From positions 4,652,001 through 4,716,000 of the forward strand of contig OX485809.1 of NCBI GenBank assembly GCA_950295325.1: a stretch of 64,000 bases of DNA, given 5' to 3'. Positions 34,478 through 48,656 of the stretch are shown here, one piece after another. The position numbers and the translations under genes are program-made. A model generated the notes under the pieces. It saw only the letters and a program-made list of their open reading frames with translations. It ran no database searches and was not told the DNA's origin. Positions within the stretch are counted from its first letter, which is position 1; each line of letters starts with the position of its first letter. This DNA is from Polytrichum commune (Eukaryota > Streptophyta > Polytrichopsida > Polytrichales > Polytrichaceae).

Positions 34478-35900
34478 CATTTGTTAACATATGGGATGGT
34501 GTTTGTTACTAGGGAGGTGAGTGCACTTTTGTATTCTTTATGTATGTATGTCTTAAGGTTACGTACAAAATTGTCGTGTTGAGTGGATGTAGGCGGAATT
34601 GAGGGCCAAGATGGTGTTTAGCGTCCCATTAGCTGGAAGGGAATTACTAGATTTTGGACTTTTGGGCCCTTTTTCTGTTAGTTTGTCTACCTTGTCATTT
34701 CATGCTACGTTTGTGTGGGCTATGCTAGTTGTTTTCAGATCGTGATCTTATTTTTAGACAATTAATGGTTGCAGTGTTGTGGGTGATAAGTAGTTTGACT
34801 AGATGGTTGTATTGTGAGGAAGGGTATTTGATGTGGTTGAGTAGCAAGTGTATGCTATTAAGGTTGTTCCTGAAGAAAAATGTGTCCGTGTTTAGGGGTC
34901 TAGTGTGTTCTATTGCCAAGAGTAATGTGTAGAGTTGAGCAGAGAGGATATTTGGGTATCCTAGGAGATAAATTGCTATGTGAATTTGGAGCGAACCGTT
35001 ATATACTCCCAAGCCGATGATGTTATTGTTTCCTTCACTATTCTTGGGATATAAATGATCCCTATGTGTAATAGGCTTGAGTGGGATGAAACATTAGTGG
35101 ATGAATTTTGGTGATTTGTGGTGGGAGAGGAAATGAAGGAGATTTGGTTCATGGATTGGGGTGGCGGATTGGCGATGTGCCACATCATCGAGATTTTGAT
35201 GTTGCATGATGGTGTTGCATGTTGGGGGGGGGGTGGTTGACATCTAGCAGGCAATCAGGGAAGTTTGGAAAGAAGGTATGTATGTGGTGGTGGGTGACAA
35301 GGTGTTTGTATGAGAGATGTGTATTATGGAGGTGAGTAGAGGTTCGGTGGTGGTATAGTGCAGGGGAAAAGTTGGGGGTGTTGTGTATTGGAAAGCATGC
35401 AAGGGAATTGTTATTGTGGGGGTTATGTCTGGTTGTTGTAGAGGGTCGATTTTGTTGTTTTTCCAGTCGTTGTGTTTCCAATAATAATGACAATGGCGTT
35501 TGTTGGGGTTAGTTTGTTAGATGATTTTGGCCCATTTGATGACCTTTGGTATGGGGTCGATGTTGGTAATGTGAGCGTAGCCATGGCTAACCAATTGGGT
35601 GTTGAAGGTAGGATTTAAAAATCTGAAGATTTGGTCTCTCATGTGGTGAGTGGTATTGTGTGAACGAGATGGGACATGTTAGGGGCTTTGAGAAGTATGA
35701 GTGTGGTAGGTGGAAGGTGTCGATTCAATTTTCAAGGATTGTTTGGGGGAGGGTGTGGTGGTCGTCTAATGTTTACATTACTCTACCAACTGAAAGCATG
35801 ATCTTGTAATAATGAACCGCCATTCAAAGCCTGGAAATCGAACCTGGTGAAGCCCAATGCAGCAACATGAGCCTGGCCTTTAATTTGCTTTGCAATGGAC
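34478..35900. other. Spacer, no gene recognised
   Basis: Includes a G run at about 35225-35232 and GT-rich stretches on the plus strand. No coding sequence supported. Confidence 0.5.
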
Positions 35901-36115
35901 AGGGAGAACCGACTGCTAATTGCAGATGAACCGTTTGATTTTGAGAAATAACCGGTTTTAGTTCAAGAGTTCAGAAAAAAGAACGATCATTTTAGAAGAA
36001 TCTGTGGATTATACCTCAATTTATTGAAGAAAAAAACTGAAAAAAGATCACAACATGTAACCAGTTGGACTTGGAAACACTAGGATCTTGACCGATTATG
36101 CCCAAAAATCCCCCC
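35901..36115 (+). mobile_element. 220-bp MITE family, copy 5
   Basis: Starts AGGGAGAACCGACTGC and ends CCCAAAAATCCCCCC. It shares AGAAATAACCGGTTTTAGTT with the family. Confidence 0.7.
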
Positions 36116-37162
36116 AAACATTGTTGTGTTGCGTGGTCACTTGGAATTAAACGTTTCTTTCATGTGCTTCTTGTCGACGAGTAGCCTCACAAGTCACTGT
36201 AATGACAATTTTTGAGCTTTTTGGACCAATTCTAAGTTTAAGTGAGAAACCAGTTGTTTTTGGGCTTCTTAAATAGGAGTTAGTAGATGTGAATGGGGTT
36301 ATAGACTGGAAGTTCCAAAAGTAACCGAAAAGAAGTTATGGCGTCCTTGTCGAAGTCTCTTGAGGTGGAGGAGGCATGAGAGGAAAAAAGGAGATTTTTT
36401 GCATATGGCTATGGACCTTTTCTGATATTTTTTGTGAATGCTTATGAACATATACTTTTGGAGAGAAAATATATACTTTAACACATGCGTGTGATTCGCA
36501 TGTGACCAATCTATCGTCTGATTGCAGGCTTGTATTGTTAGTCTATTTCCAGGGGGTTTGTACTAGAAGGGAGAGGCATATATGTAATTTCAAAGCAGTG
36601 ACTGAGTTGAGAGTTAACTTGTAAGTCTGGCCGGAAAGATTCCTGTTCTTTGTAATGTTTGTGGGATTCATACTGTGATCGATGTTGAGGATAGCATGAT
36701 ATTAAGTGCGATTAGAAATATCTGTGAGAAGAATGAGTGTAAGGACGTTGATACTCTGTACTCCTTGTTTTCCTGGATTCGGTCGATTAGCTTAAGTAAG
36801 CCTCAGTGGTTGATGGGTGTGAGTTATCGTAACCCGACTTTCTCGCTGTTTTAATTAAAGAAAGGAGATAGATCCGCATTGAATTATATGGTGAATTCTG
36901 AGTGAAAACGTGTATGAAGATCTGCTGAGATTGCAGCCCAGGCCATGGTTTAATCTCCATACTCTATCTTTAATACCTGCCCAAGAATACAAGTCATGAC
37001 AATGGTCTGTAGAGAATGGGGATAAAGTGAATAATGGTTAGGAGTAATTCGGGGAACTGGACATTAATCGGAGAGACTGATTAATTTATCTGGGAGTAGC
37101 TCTCATTAATTGCCTCGTGTTCTGTAATCATCTGAAAGCGTTGATTGAGGAAATCTGTAGAC
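36116..37162. other. 1-kb spacer between two inverted 220-bp copies
   Basis: The forward copy at 35901 and the reverse copy at 37163 bracket this stretch. Their orientation is opposite to that in the MULE-like arms. No coding sequence was recognised. Confidence 0.45.
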
Positions 37163-37370
37163 AGAGATTGGTTGAGATCCTAGTGTTTGCAAGTCGAACC
37201 GGTTTACATGTTGACATCCTTCGGTTTCTCTATATTAATTTGAGGTATATTCCATAAATTTCTCTTAAAGCGATCGGTAATTCTCTCGAAGTATTGAACT
37301 TCAACTAGTTAATTCTCCAACTCATCCGGTTCATCTGTAACTCATTGCTAGTTCTCCCTGATCACAGATA
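37163..37370 (-). mobile_element. 220-bp MITE family, copy 6
   Basis: Reverse orientation. Contains GATCCTAGTGTTTGCAAGTC and GTTGACATCCTTCGG, and ends GTTCTCCCTGATC. The first 20 or so bases are degraded. Confidence 0.65.
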
Positions 37371-40300
37371 TAGTCGACTATATTGTTGACCGATAATGTA
37401 ACGTCGAGACTGCCGAATAGATTTGTGCATGAATATAACTAGGTTGATTAGGGGACAATCTCTGTGATATTACTTTGGAATGTAATCCCTGATACTTAAG
37501 TTCTGTGATGATAATGGTCGTAATGAGTTAAGTTGTGATGACATGGCTATGTCTTAATGTTCCCTAATACCTTAAACGTGTAAGAAGAATGATTCTTCAA
37601 GAGAGAGTTTGCAATTAATTTATGAATAATTCTAAGTTTAAGGTTGAATGACAAAGCATAATTATCTTAATGGACCACCCTTTTGCTCGAAGGTACGAAA
37701 TGTTTATGAGGCCATATACTTTTCATCGTTGTTCTTACTGACTCTTAAATTGACTCTACAATTAATTGCATACTGAGTCGATTGTCATTAATGTGGTTCC
37801 ATTTGGTAGATTAATTTGGGTAAGGAATGTTGTGTCGTTGTAATACGTGAAAGTTTCAAAGAGTTGTAGCACCGGTCTTCCGGGCACAATCACATTGGTC
37901 AAGGAACAATATTATTGTCTTCTTTGCGTAAATGAAGAGACTGTTTCCTTAAAGTCTATGATGGGGGTTGAAAGGACAACATATTGAGACTATTGACTTT
38001 GAAAGGTGAACTCGAAGTGGAGGAACCGAATGGACGTGCTGTTTACGTGGTAAGTAAATGTGGTTAAATGGTTTACTCATTGATTTCGTAAGGAAATGAA
38101 TACTAATGTAGAGCTTTACTATTTCTTTGGGAATTGAATTATTCCTTGACATAATAATCATCATTGACATATCTTGAGGATTAAAATGTATAAGATTTAA
38201 GGATGTGCATTTGGAACACTAATGAAAATCTATGAGCTTAAGAGTGTTGTGAGCCTGTGTTAACCGCATATGTGGTTTGGACTTATTGTCTTGAGGAACG
38301 AGATGTTGATTACTTTGGCCGATATCAGGTAAAAGACCATTGTCGGACTGCATAACTAAAAAGTGAATTTAATCAAAAGCGACTATCTATCCTGAAAGGA
38401 TTACAGCACTGACCTTTTCAAGTTACATTAAAAGGGTTTAATCAATGAAAGACTATGGTCTACACCAGAGTGCCCTTGGCTTTGGTAAAAAGACAAAAAT
38501 GGGATACTATTGCAAGACTATTGACTATGGCTGTGCCTATGATTTTGCACCGCACTCGGTCCAATTAAAATGAACTCACTGCCAGACTATTGACTGGGAA
38601 ATTAGTGTGAGGTGTGAGACTGTCACATTTGCATGTACTGACATGGAGTGATTTTTAGAGTTTTTATCCCTTACCCACAAGCCAATTGTCAGTCCTAAAC
38701 CAAAGTGAAGTGATATAACCTTGTGTTTTCCCTAATAACTCTTATCTAAGACACCTAGATGATATAAGGATCACCTTTTAAGTCTTCCCTGATTGTTTCC
38801 CTGGGTTTGTTTGTAACCAAAAAGCTAACTACAGTCACAAATGACTCACTCCACCATTTATGGTATCTAGTGTTACTTCCTAGTCGAAGTTATGCAAGTT
38901 ATGGTTTTTGTATATTTTATGTTTATTTGGATGATATGATGGGTCAATTTTAATTTTTAATTTTTAATTTTAATGATTGTATTTGGCTAAGATGCATCAT
39001 CAGCATATGAATTTCAAAAACTCATTTTACGTCAGTGAATAATCAAAATCGAATCTTTCATTGTAGTAGCTTTGCAATTTTTTTGTAGTTGAGGTAGGAT
39101 TATATGTTTTTAGTGATGCAAGTCAATTGTTGAGGACTCATATGCCTGTAGCACGGGTAGATCACTCTACAACATTTTTGTGCACCACGTGCGGCTGGGG
39201 GTTTTTTGTTTTGGGGCTATTTACCTTCAAGGGCTGAATTTAAGCCTCCCTATAATTACTTAAATTTCAAAAATGGCCCATTTGTTTGCACCCTTCCATT
39301 ACTTATATTGTCCAAGTCACTGCAATTTTTTGTACTCTATATTCCTTTTAAGTAATTTTGGACAGACGGAAATCCCAATTATCATCCATCCCCGTGAGTC
39401 CTAAACCCATTTACACACCATACTAAACATACCTTCTAGGATCCTTATCTTCAGCCCCTATATTAATTTCACACAAATAATGGCCCACGTTTTATGTCCA
39501 TCTAACTTACTTATAATGGGATTGTCTACATTTAATGGCCCCTTCATTATTTGGAATTCCTTTATAATTTTTATTTCAAATGATTTTAATCCTCTCTATA
39601 TTATGCTGCACGTCATTTTTATAATGCACTAAGTGATCTACCCGTGGATTGGCTTAGGAAAATGGCTACATGTGGTAGAAACAAAAATAAAATAAATTAC
39701 ACATCATTTGATATACCTCAAAAATCTTCAAGTTATTCACCCTTTGTTTCCTACATCCATCCCTAGGCCCACAATTCTTTCACTACAAATGGCTTTTAGA
39801 ACCGTCCTAATAGTTGCCCAAAACCACCCCCATATTTGTGCCCGAAATCAACCTTGCTCTCTCCCCAAAACCATGCCCACCTTTCAACCACACCATCTCC
39901 CGTACTAGGACCAACACTCTACCCAATAATAATAAAAGTTGAGCACTTGTAACTTTTGTATGCGGGATCCCAATAGAAACATTTTCAAGAAGTCTTTGGA
40001 AATGTTATTTTATAACACGACTTAGAAAATATATAATATGCTAAGCATGTCAAGCTTAAACACAATGACAATTTTGGTACATCATGGACCAATGCATGTA
40101 CATTCAAAGACCAACATTGAACCTAAAATCAACATTATATACTTTAATAAATGACGGATGCATGCCTTCAATTGTTTGTCATTCGTACATAGTGTTGGTT
40201 TTGAGCGTGCCTACCTTATGTTTGTTTGTTTCTTCCTAATTTATGGTAGGGCATACATTAAGGTCCAAGAAACTTGAATGTCGGTTTCTTGAACTAGGAG

Positions 40301-40676
40301 AATTTTTCCAAACTAGGGGACTGTTGAGATTCACTGGGAAAGTGATGCCACATTAGTGCCACTCAAATTTATGTACCTTGAGCACCATGAGATAGCTTGC
40401 AACCCAAAGGTCACTCTTTAAAGTTGATTTGACACATGATTTAGCATGGAATATCCCCATTAGTTTAGTTCAAGTCATTTGAGATGAACTCACCACAACT
40501 CTATAACAAATCGAGTTTAAATTTATGGATGGATGAGAGTCACACTTGTATGCAATAATTCCCCATTGCCCTTGGATGTGAACCCCGAGTGCCCTTGGGT
40601 CCAAATTTTTTTTTTTTTGCTTTGGAACAATAAGATCACTCGGATTTGGAGTATAATCTGTGGTTTGGGGCCATAC
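37371..40676. other. Spacer, no gene recognised
   Basis: AT-rich sequence with stop codons in all frames. GACTATTGACT-like words recur at about 37990, 38515 and 38585. The longest frame is 73 codons. Confidence 0.5.
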
Positions 40677-40679
40677 TTA

Positions 40680-41049
40680 GGACCACTTTACACTGGTCTA
40701 GCTTGAAAGCCCTTGACCCAATGTATGCAAATTATTTGACTGGTCAAGAAGTGGGAGACAATCCAAGTTTGCTTTCCACCGGACCCTAAGGTCATGAGGG
40801 ACCAAAGAAATTCGAATGGAAGAAAAATCTACATGTTATCTTAGGGCATCAAGTGGATAATGTTTCATGATCTAAATGATATTGCATTAGGCCCCATCAA
40901 GAAGAGGTGGACCTAATGCATATTTAAAGGTTGTGGCAAATTTAAAGGCTATTTTGGATTTCTATTTCCTATGGTGGGGCTTTTGGATGATTTTCAAGGC
41001 CCCTTAGATTTACATGCTCATGATTCTTGGTTCGTGTCTAAAGCGGCCA
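40680..41049. mobile_element. Diverged PIF/Harbinger-like MITE, copy 4, TTA duplication
   Basis: Ends GGACCACTTTACACTGG and GTCTAAAGCGGCC. TTA at 40677-40679 and 41050-41052. It shares GACAATCCAAGTTTGCTTTCC-like interior words with copies 1-3 but is shorter. Confidence 0.65.
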
Positions 41050-41052
41050 TTA

Positions 41053-41960
41053 GGGCACGTTACACAAAGCCATTAAGCTATGGCTCTTGAGAACCCTCGA
41101 ATTCTCATCAAGAGTGTCAAATGCCCCAACTTTAGGTTCACACGAGGACAAGTTTGGATTACAACCTATAACATTTTTAGTGGATGAAATATCTACATGG
41201 AACCCACATGGCAAGTATGAATAATGTTGACCGAGATTGTAGGACAAATTTTCATGACAACTCTTGAATTGTATGCTTGGTGGAATGTGCAACGGAAATT
41301 TGGGTTTACCCTAAGGGCTTGCGACCTCCAAAAGACTTAGGACTATATAATAGTTCGTGGACTTCTCTACGGTCCCATCCAAAAAGTGGGAGACATACCA
41401 TGGTCATTTAGGGGTTCTTTACACCATGAACCATGAAGTCGTCCCAAGGCCCTATAAACTCTGTGATTGGTTGTTGAACTCATCCCGGGACCACTTCAGT
41501 TTACACCAAGGACAAAATGTCAGATTGATCATGGAGTGCGAGCTCCCCAATAGACATATTTTATGCCTACATTATCCATTGAGATGGTCCAACATGTTTT
41601 GTGGTGGGAGAGGTGCTCTAGTAGAAAAAGACAAGGGCCCATAACAGAGAAATGATGTTATAATAAAATTTTAATGATTTTTTTTCTCGGGAAAGAGAAG
41701 ACGTAGACAAGAGAGGACAAGAGACTTGTCAAACTTTAATATTTTTCAAACCTGCCCTTTTCGAGCATAGATTAAAAAAATCAACACATTCATCTTTTGG
41801 TGCATGGTCATTTCTCTTGGTCCACATTCGATTTACACCTAGTGAAAGACACCAAAAACTTTGGAAATTGATTTTTCAAAAAATCAAACCATGGAAGTTG
41901 GACCATGGCAAAAGGCCATTTTCCGTGGTCCGACTCATGGTCCATGGTGTAAACCGGCCC
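41053..41960. mobile_element. Second TTA-flanked MITE-like element (908 bp), head-to-tail with the previous one
   Basis: Starts GGGCACGTTACAC and ends GTGTAAACCGGCCC, with TTA at 41050-41052 and 41961-41963. An internal GGGACCACTTCAGTTTACACC at about 41483 is another similar end, so a nested or composite structure is possible. A 95-codon plus-strand frame at 41357-41644 has no motif I know. Confidence 0.5.
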
Positions 41961-42607
41961 TTAAGAGCTATGGCCAAATGCGTGTCAAGGCCGTCAGTCT
42001 AAACCCACCACCGTAATGAGAACCAAGTCACAAGTGCAACAAGATCACCTGCTCAAATCTATTCCATGGAGGCTTTAGTTTATATCTGTTGGACTCCAGG
42101 CAAGGGATTTGAAGCAAAGTTACTTCAACACAAGGGAGCTCCTGTGTGGTTGTGATTTGGTTGAAGTATGGAAGTATAGTAGACAGACCCGTTTCCAATA
42201 ACCTAAGCAATTTTGCATAAGTGTAGTACATGTGTGAAACTGGAGTGATTTTTTCACAGGTTTAGAAATTGATATCACAATGTTTAATCCAAATAAATCA
42301 TAATTTATTTTCAAGTTATGAAATTACTGTAAAATTTCAAAGGCAAGATTCTCTCCTAATCCATATTCACAGCACATGTGGACTTGTTTCCGATAACTGG
42401 GTGACGGTAACTTGAATAAGATTAGTGCCCTTTTAACTCACCTTTTTCATCACGTTGAATGTGAAGGTGACATGTGCGAAACTTCATGACTTCTTCCATC
42501 CCATTAGAAAATGACGGCTACATATGTGAAGCTTCATGGCTTTTGCGGATTCTACATATTAAGATCAGGGGTTTATTAGAAATGGGTTTGTGTACTCTAG
42601 AGTAAGC

Positions 42608-42832
42608 TACCCTGTTTATTCCAATTAGTGTGTGTTGTTGTTGAGAGTTACACAATTTAATAAATGTCTCACTCACAAGTTCAGATGTTACTAACAACAC
42701 AAAAATGATATTTAGGACATAAATGACTTTTCTTGGTAAAATATTATATTCTTGTCAAATAGTTATTTATTTCGTAGTATTGCATAACTCTGAATAGTAA
42801 CATGCACCATGTAAGTAGTATAATCGGTGTGA
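42608..42832. mobile_element. MITE with CCAATTAGTGTGTG ends, copy 2
   Basis: Homologous to 23261-23488 over its whole length, including GGACATAAATGACTTTTCTTGG. The right end is more degraded. Confidence 0.6.
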
Positions 42833-45800
42833 TCAAGTCAATTGCTCACGGTCATGACATTGAACCTAAAAGAAAAGTTGTTGCTAATGATTTTCAAATG
42901 ACAATGTGATAGCAATATTTAATAAATTACATGATTTTTATAATGAATTTAGAATCATTAAACTTCAAGAAATTTTGATAAATATATGAAATTAAATTAT
43001 AGTCCAAATTTTCAAGCTTATGTTAAGAATAAGTATACGCCTTGAGGTAAGAAATAGAATCCATAGAAAATTATGAATATTGGATTTTCAATCAGAAGAA
43101 CATGAGTTTACTATATATAGGAATATATCAACAAAGGGATAATGTTGGATCATTCTTGATTGTCAACTTTTCTTGTGAATAACCATCTTTTTGTATTGGA
43201 ATGGGATCATCGACATTGGCAATAAATTTTCATGAGGAGCACAATGATACCTATTGACACCTATATTTGATCGATGTGTTCTTAGGTGACAATCAAAGAA
43301 CAAGCATCATATGGGTACATATTAAAAGAAAAATAAAAAGAAAGAAAGGACTACATCTGCAAATTCATCAACCACTCCACACTCAACATTATACATAATT
43401 TGGGAGGACCTATGTATTTAGGTTAGAAATCAACAAACTTACACTTCTGATAACCATAACTTATCTGCCAAGCAAAAACAAAACAAAAAGAACTATAACT
43501 TATCAAAGAAGATCCAACTTTCAATAAGGTTATTGTCGATGTTTCATCATGAATTTGCTAATTTAACATAATTTCAAACTTTGATCAATAGCACGTGGAG
43601 AACAAGAGAAACGGTCCACTTGGCACATGCATACCTTTGCGTAAGAAATGTGTATGGAGAAGCCATGATCAAGCCCATTGTTTTTTGGAGTTATTCTCAA
43701 ATTGCTTTCAATTTCCAAGGCCATTGACAATGAGCCATAAAGAAGCCACATAGGTACTCCCAATTATGTTGACTATTAAACTAACATAATTTAAGCATGC
43801 AATCTGACATATTTTAATCACGTTTCTTATTGGTGTTTATTCCCACTCAAATATAGGTTTTTGATTAAGACAAGTAACCAAATTAGGTCCACTTACCTTT
43901 CCACCATTTAGAGTCACATGCAATACAACACGTCATGTGTTAGTAAAAATGTGATTTATTTCCAGTGCTAGGGCTTTGTGGTGTCTATGTAAGCTCATCT
44001 ATACCAAAGGCAATGTAGTAGTGAGTTGATTTATAGCAAATTCACATGAGTAAAATTTACAATTAGTTAAAAATATATAGTGCACTAGAAATTTATTTTG
44101 AGAGTATATTAGTATTATTTTGAGAACATTCTTCAAATATATGGAAAATCCATTACTTCATAGCCCCTCCCTTCTCTCATAAAATACCCTTTAATCGTAC
44201 GTGGTTCATATATCTACAAGGGACTTACTCCCCGAGGGGTGGCTAGAAGTACAACTTACATAACTTGGTGGGAAAAGCCAAAAATATTGATGTCATTGAC
44301 TGTCTCACTTCCTCGATTAGTAAAACTTGTAACAAAGAATTTTGTAACATTTCCAACCACTTCAGGGTCTATATCTTAGTGTTGTTGATAGATAATTTTG
44401 ATCAGTCTACTCTTGATGGTTCACAACTTATTAATTCAAATTGCTTGGAATAAATAAACAAACATCCAAAAAAATGTGCCCTGAGAATGACACAATTTTT
44501 TTTAAATTAAAAAGATTAAAAAACATTCGCAACCAACTTTTGGTTTCATAAACACTAAAAGGTTCAAATAAAAAATGTTCACACATGCCGGGCACATGCG
44601 CTCTCGAAATTGTGTTCACCAATTAACCCACAATTTTTTTGTTTATTTTTTAAGTATAAATTCGAATCTCAATATAACACCAGTGTAACGTGTTCCTCAT
44701 GAGTGATCCTTCTTCACTACACACCTTGCCGATCACTACAAGCACATGAGACCTGGTCAACTGGCCTTGCATTTGTGAAAATTTTCATGCGTCGCTGGAA
44801 ATTCTAGAAATGTACCACACTACAACAATGTAGTAGATTTGTACGAAAATTCATTGAGACAAAAAAAAAAAAAGAAAAAAGAAAAAAGAGTTGCTTAAGG
44901 TGTCATACGAGAGTAGGGAATGCACGACTCCAAGTACAGGGGACAATAAAGAAGCATAACTAGATACGGCCGCATGTGTTAGTGGGTGGCCTTTTTCAGA
45001 GCCATTTCTTGTGAATTGGATCACATTGTTGGTAGTACAAGGCCCAACCACCTTAGCTTGCTCATTCCTCGACCTTCTTCCATTTTGCCTTATCTACTAT
45101 TCTTCAATAGTAGGGGTGGTGGTGGGGGGCAAGTAAGCCTTATTTGCAACAACTGATGTGTTAGTCTCGTCCTTTGCTTGTAACCGTGCATGTGGGGTCC
45201 CCCAAAAGAAGACTTTAAAACTATGTTATACAAGGTTGTTGATACGTTAGCCGTACTTATATCTTCCTTATTTGTGACCACATCTTAACTCCTGTCAAAT
45301 GTCGAGGGGTCATTGAGTGTTGGACCAAACAAAACCCTTCAAATTTCGGTTAAATTATGGCGTCGTGTTAAGTTCACTTTGGGTTTCTTGGGAAACTCCA
45401 CCAATCACATCGTATTCTTTGTCGTTATGGTGACTTTTCTTATGACATTTCTTGTGGACTAAGTTTGCAAATATTCTCATGGATGATTGAAATTTGGATG
45501 AAATCCGTGCCAGTTATCGAAACAGAGTCTGGTATGTTTTGCATTTGACAATTATGAAATGAAATGTTGTCATGTATGATTGAAACTTGGATGAGAATCA
45601 CTCAATAAATATGATACTTGAAACATTATAAATATGTGATGCTCAAATTTGTTTATTACAACGAATGACAAATAAGGTTAGGTTTACATTTACTCGTGGT
45701 GACACTACACGGGTGGATTACAATTAGCACTGAGCAAGACAAGTAGAATTGGTGACACTAATTACACAATTTTTTTTTGTGTATCTTAACTCCGACTGTA

Positions 45801-47129
45801 TAACTTGAAATGTCAATCTACTAATATCAATCCAATATAAAAAAAATCCCCGATTCAATCCAACAACCAAAATTATATGTGGAGTGGAGTTGGATGTGCT
45901 CGCTTGAGTAAGTTAGGGCCACATATCTTAATATCTTCTCAATCAACAAGTTACGGAATATTGCACATTTGAACCCGTGGCCCAAGTCAAACATTCATAA
46001 ACGAAGAATATGCATGGAATCCCAAATGGAATGAGTGAGTTATCTTGGTCCTCAAGGCTTCATTGAAGGGGTCCAATCACAAATAATATGACTCCTAAAA
46101 ATCTTGCAAATGATATTTGTTTTGCGCCGCCCCACTTCAACTTATAAGAGGTCCCACATTCTAGATGCTTATCTAAGTTCAAGCAAGTGTGATCTCGTCT
46201 ACAATTCCACAAGAGCCCACACAAGAACCAAGGGCCCGTTCACACATGCTTTGGCATGGTCTCCCCCGAATCTCAATGACACGGCTTGATATTCTAGTTT
46301 GATTGACTTGAACGTGGTACTAATCGTTATTGACAAGTGTGCATTGCAATTGAGCATGACGTGAATTGGCGAAGTAAAAATGGTGGCCCCTCTCTACAAT
46401 ACCTAGTGGATCGATGTTCTCTATTTCCCTCCTCAAAACAAGGTGGCACCTAAACTTAGTAGCAAAAGAAGTTACAAGTCTTTGTAGTTTGGGATTTTCA
46501 TTGCATTGAGAAACATGAGTACAACTATGACACCGAAATTGGACCAAATCCCCAAAAAGGGAGCTATACTTGAAGGGGACCAAACCGAAAACCGACCAAA
46601 TCTTATGGACCAAAGAGCAAAAGCGAAGCAACCATGAAACCAAAAGGAGAACAAAAAACTAGGGGTAAGAGAGAGTGACACCAAAAGCATGGGAACCAAA
46701 GAATCCTAATGCTACAACACCAAGGTTGAGAAACAAATCCAAATAGCAAGGGAAACCCTAGCACAACACCAAAGAGAGGTTGACTAGCGACCCAAATGAC
46801 TATGCTTTTAATGTCCTTGCATAGTACCTCTTGAAGGCTCCATTGATTGTTGAATTGCTCATGATATAAGCAATCTTCCCCCAAATTTAGAGTGGACACG
46901 TTTCTATGAATAATGCTACGTGCCTAAGCCAAGCTTCCACTTTTCTTTTGGGGGATATTGCCAAATTGGCAAGCTTATGGATCTAAGACCACGTAACACA
47001 TTGAACAACCTCATATTCAAGAAGGTGAATTCCATTAAGATTATTGAGGTCTGACACATGTTTGTCTCCAAAGTGCTTCCAAAGACTTATTCACAATGTT
47101 TTCAAGACCATTTTGTACATATGACAATC

Positions 47130-47131
<2 letters not shown>

Positions 47132-47188
<57 letters not shown>
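47132..47188. repeat. (CT)n microsatellite
   Basis: An uninterrupted run of CT dinucleotides of about 57 bases. Confidence 0.95.
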
Positions 47189-47191
<3 letters not shown>

Positions 47192-48621
47192 TATAATACT
47201 AAAACTCAAGCCAACTGACTATGTTTCAATATCCTTGTATAGCACCTCATGAAGACCCCACACAATGTTAAAGTGCTCATCAATTATGGATGGTGTAGCT
47301 TGTATTAATTTGACCATTTATGTCTACATGTTGTTTTGAGATGAAATAAAGTAACATGTGAAGTATGGTTATTACACGAATGAGATCATGCTCTTGGATT
47401 TAGAAACGTGACAACTTTTCTAGAACATAATCCACGCCTTTCTCCACCCTCGATCTTAACCTTAGGTCTTCATGATTGGGTTGCCTAGAGGAGATGGCAC
47501 CCAAAGGGTTATGTCATGTCCCCATCATGCCTCTTGACTCCGGGGGCAGGGGGTAGTTCATGAGAACTTGTAGCATTATAGAACGATTCATAACCTATGT
47601 TCATTTTTATAGGGTTAAGTCCCTTGTCCTACCGGCCACATGCTTTTCTTATGTAATAAGAAACATGATATTCCTTGTGCATGTTGCATAAGGTTCTAAT
47701 GACTTTAAAGTACCCAATAATGGAGAGACGGACTTATCATGCATGTGCATATCCCTCAATCACCCACCACAAAAGGCCTCCGATAGTAAGAAACAAGGAA
47801 GTTGTTATGGTTAATTTATTTGACACCAAAATCAATTTTAAAGACCTTGAATTAGTCTAGTCCAAGTCATTTGAGAAGAATTGGCCACAAACCTATAAGG
47901 GGTCATGATTCATGTTGGATGTATGAGAGGTACACTTGTATGCTATAAGCCACTATCTCCCCCAATAATACCCCCCACTAATCCTCCACGAGGACCCTAA
48001 TTACATGTGCAGCTCATTCTTTACATTAGTTGGACTCATGTCGTGACTTGTATACACAAGTAAGTCATAATAAAGTAGATACTAGCCCTCATTTAGTTAC
48101 TTCTCTCACTAGGACATATGTATTTGAGTGGTACTTATGTGGTTTGGTGTAGTTTCGAGAATGGAAATTGTATAAAAAGGAAACGTGTTTCAAAGAGATT
48201 GGATTGTGTGCTCAAAATAAAATAACCATTCTAGGGTCAACAATCAACATCATTGGACAAACCTATATGACCATTTAATGAGCATAAGAACAGATTGATA
48301 AGGAATACAATATTCATATGAGCTCAAAAATCTATGAGAAAATTGGCTAGAGCCTCGATTTCGATAAGCTTACCATCTTGCACTATTGTAATCATGTGTT
48401 CCATGTCTTAGGAGAAGTGGCCTAGTCGGAAAAGGTAACCATTCAAGACCGATCTACCTTAAAATGTCCAACAATCGGACAGCTTTGTATGCTTGGGGCT
48501 CATAATAAGAGCAATCCTAACTTACAGTCACGTGATTTGTCCCTCAAACAATGTATATTCGCAAGCTCATGAAGAAGACATCACCATCGATTCTAATCAC
48601 CTCCCGTAACTTTGCAATGGC

Positions 48622-48654
<33 letters not shown>
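48622..48654. repeat. (AAT)n microsatellite
   Basis: Eleven consecutive AAT triplets. Confidence 0.95.

Positions 48655-48656
<2 letters not shown>

Noticed and set aside
47058-47252. Small protein with a long Ser-Leu repeat
   Set aside because: It is only a translation of the (CT)n microsatellite.
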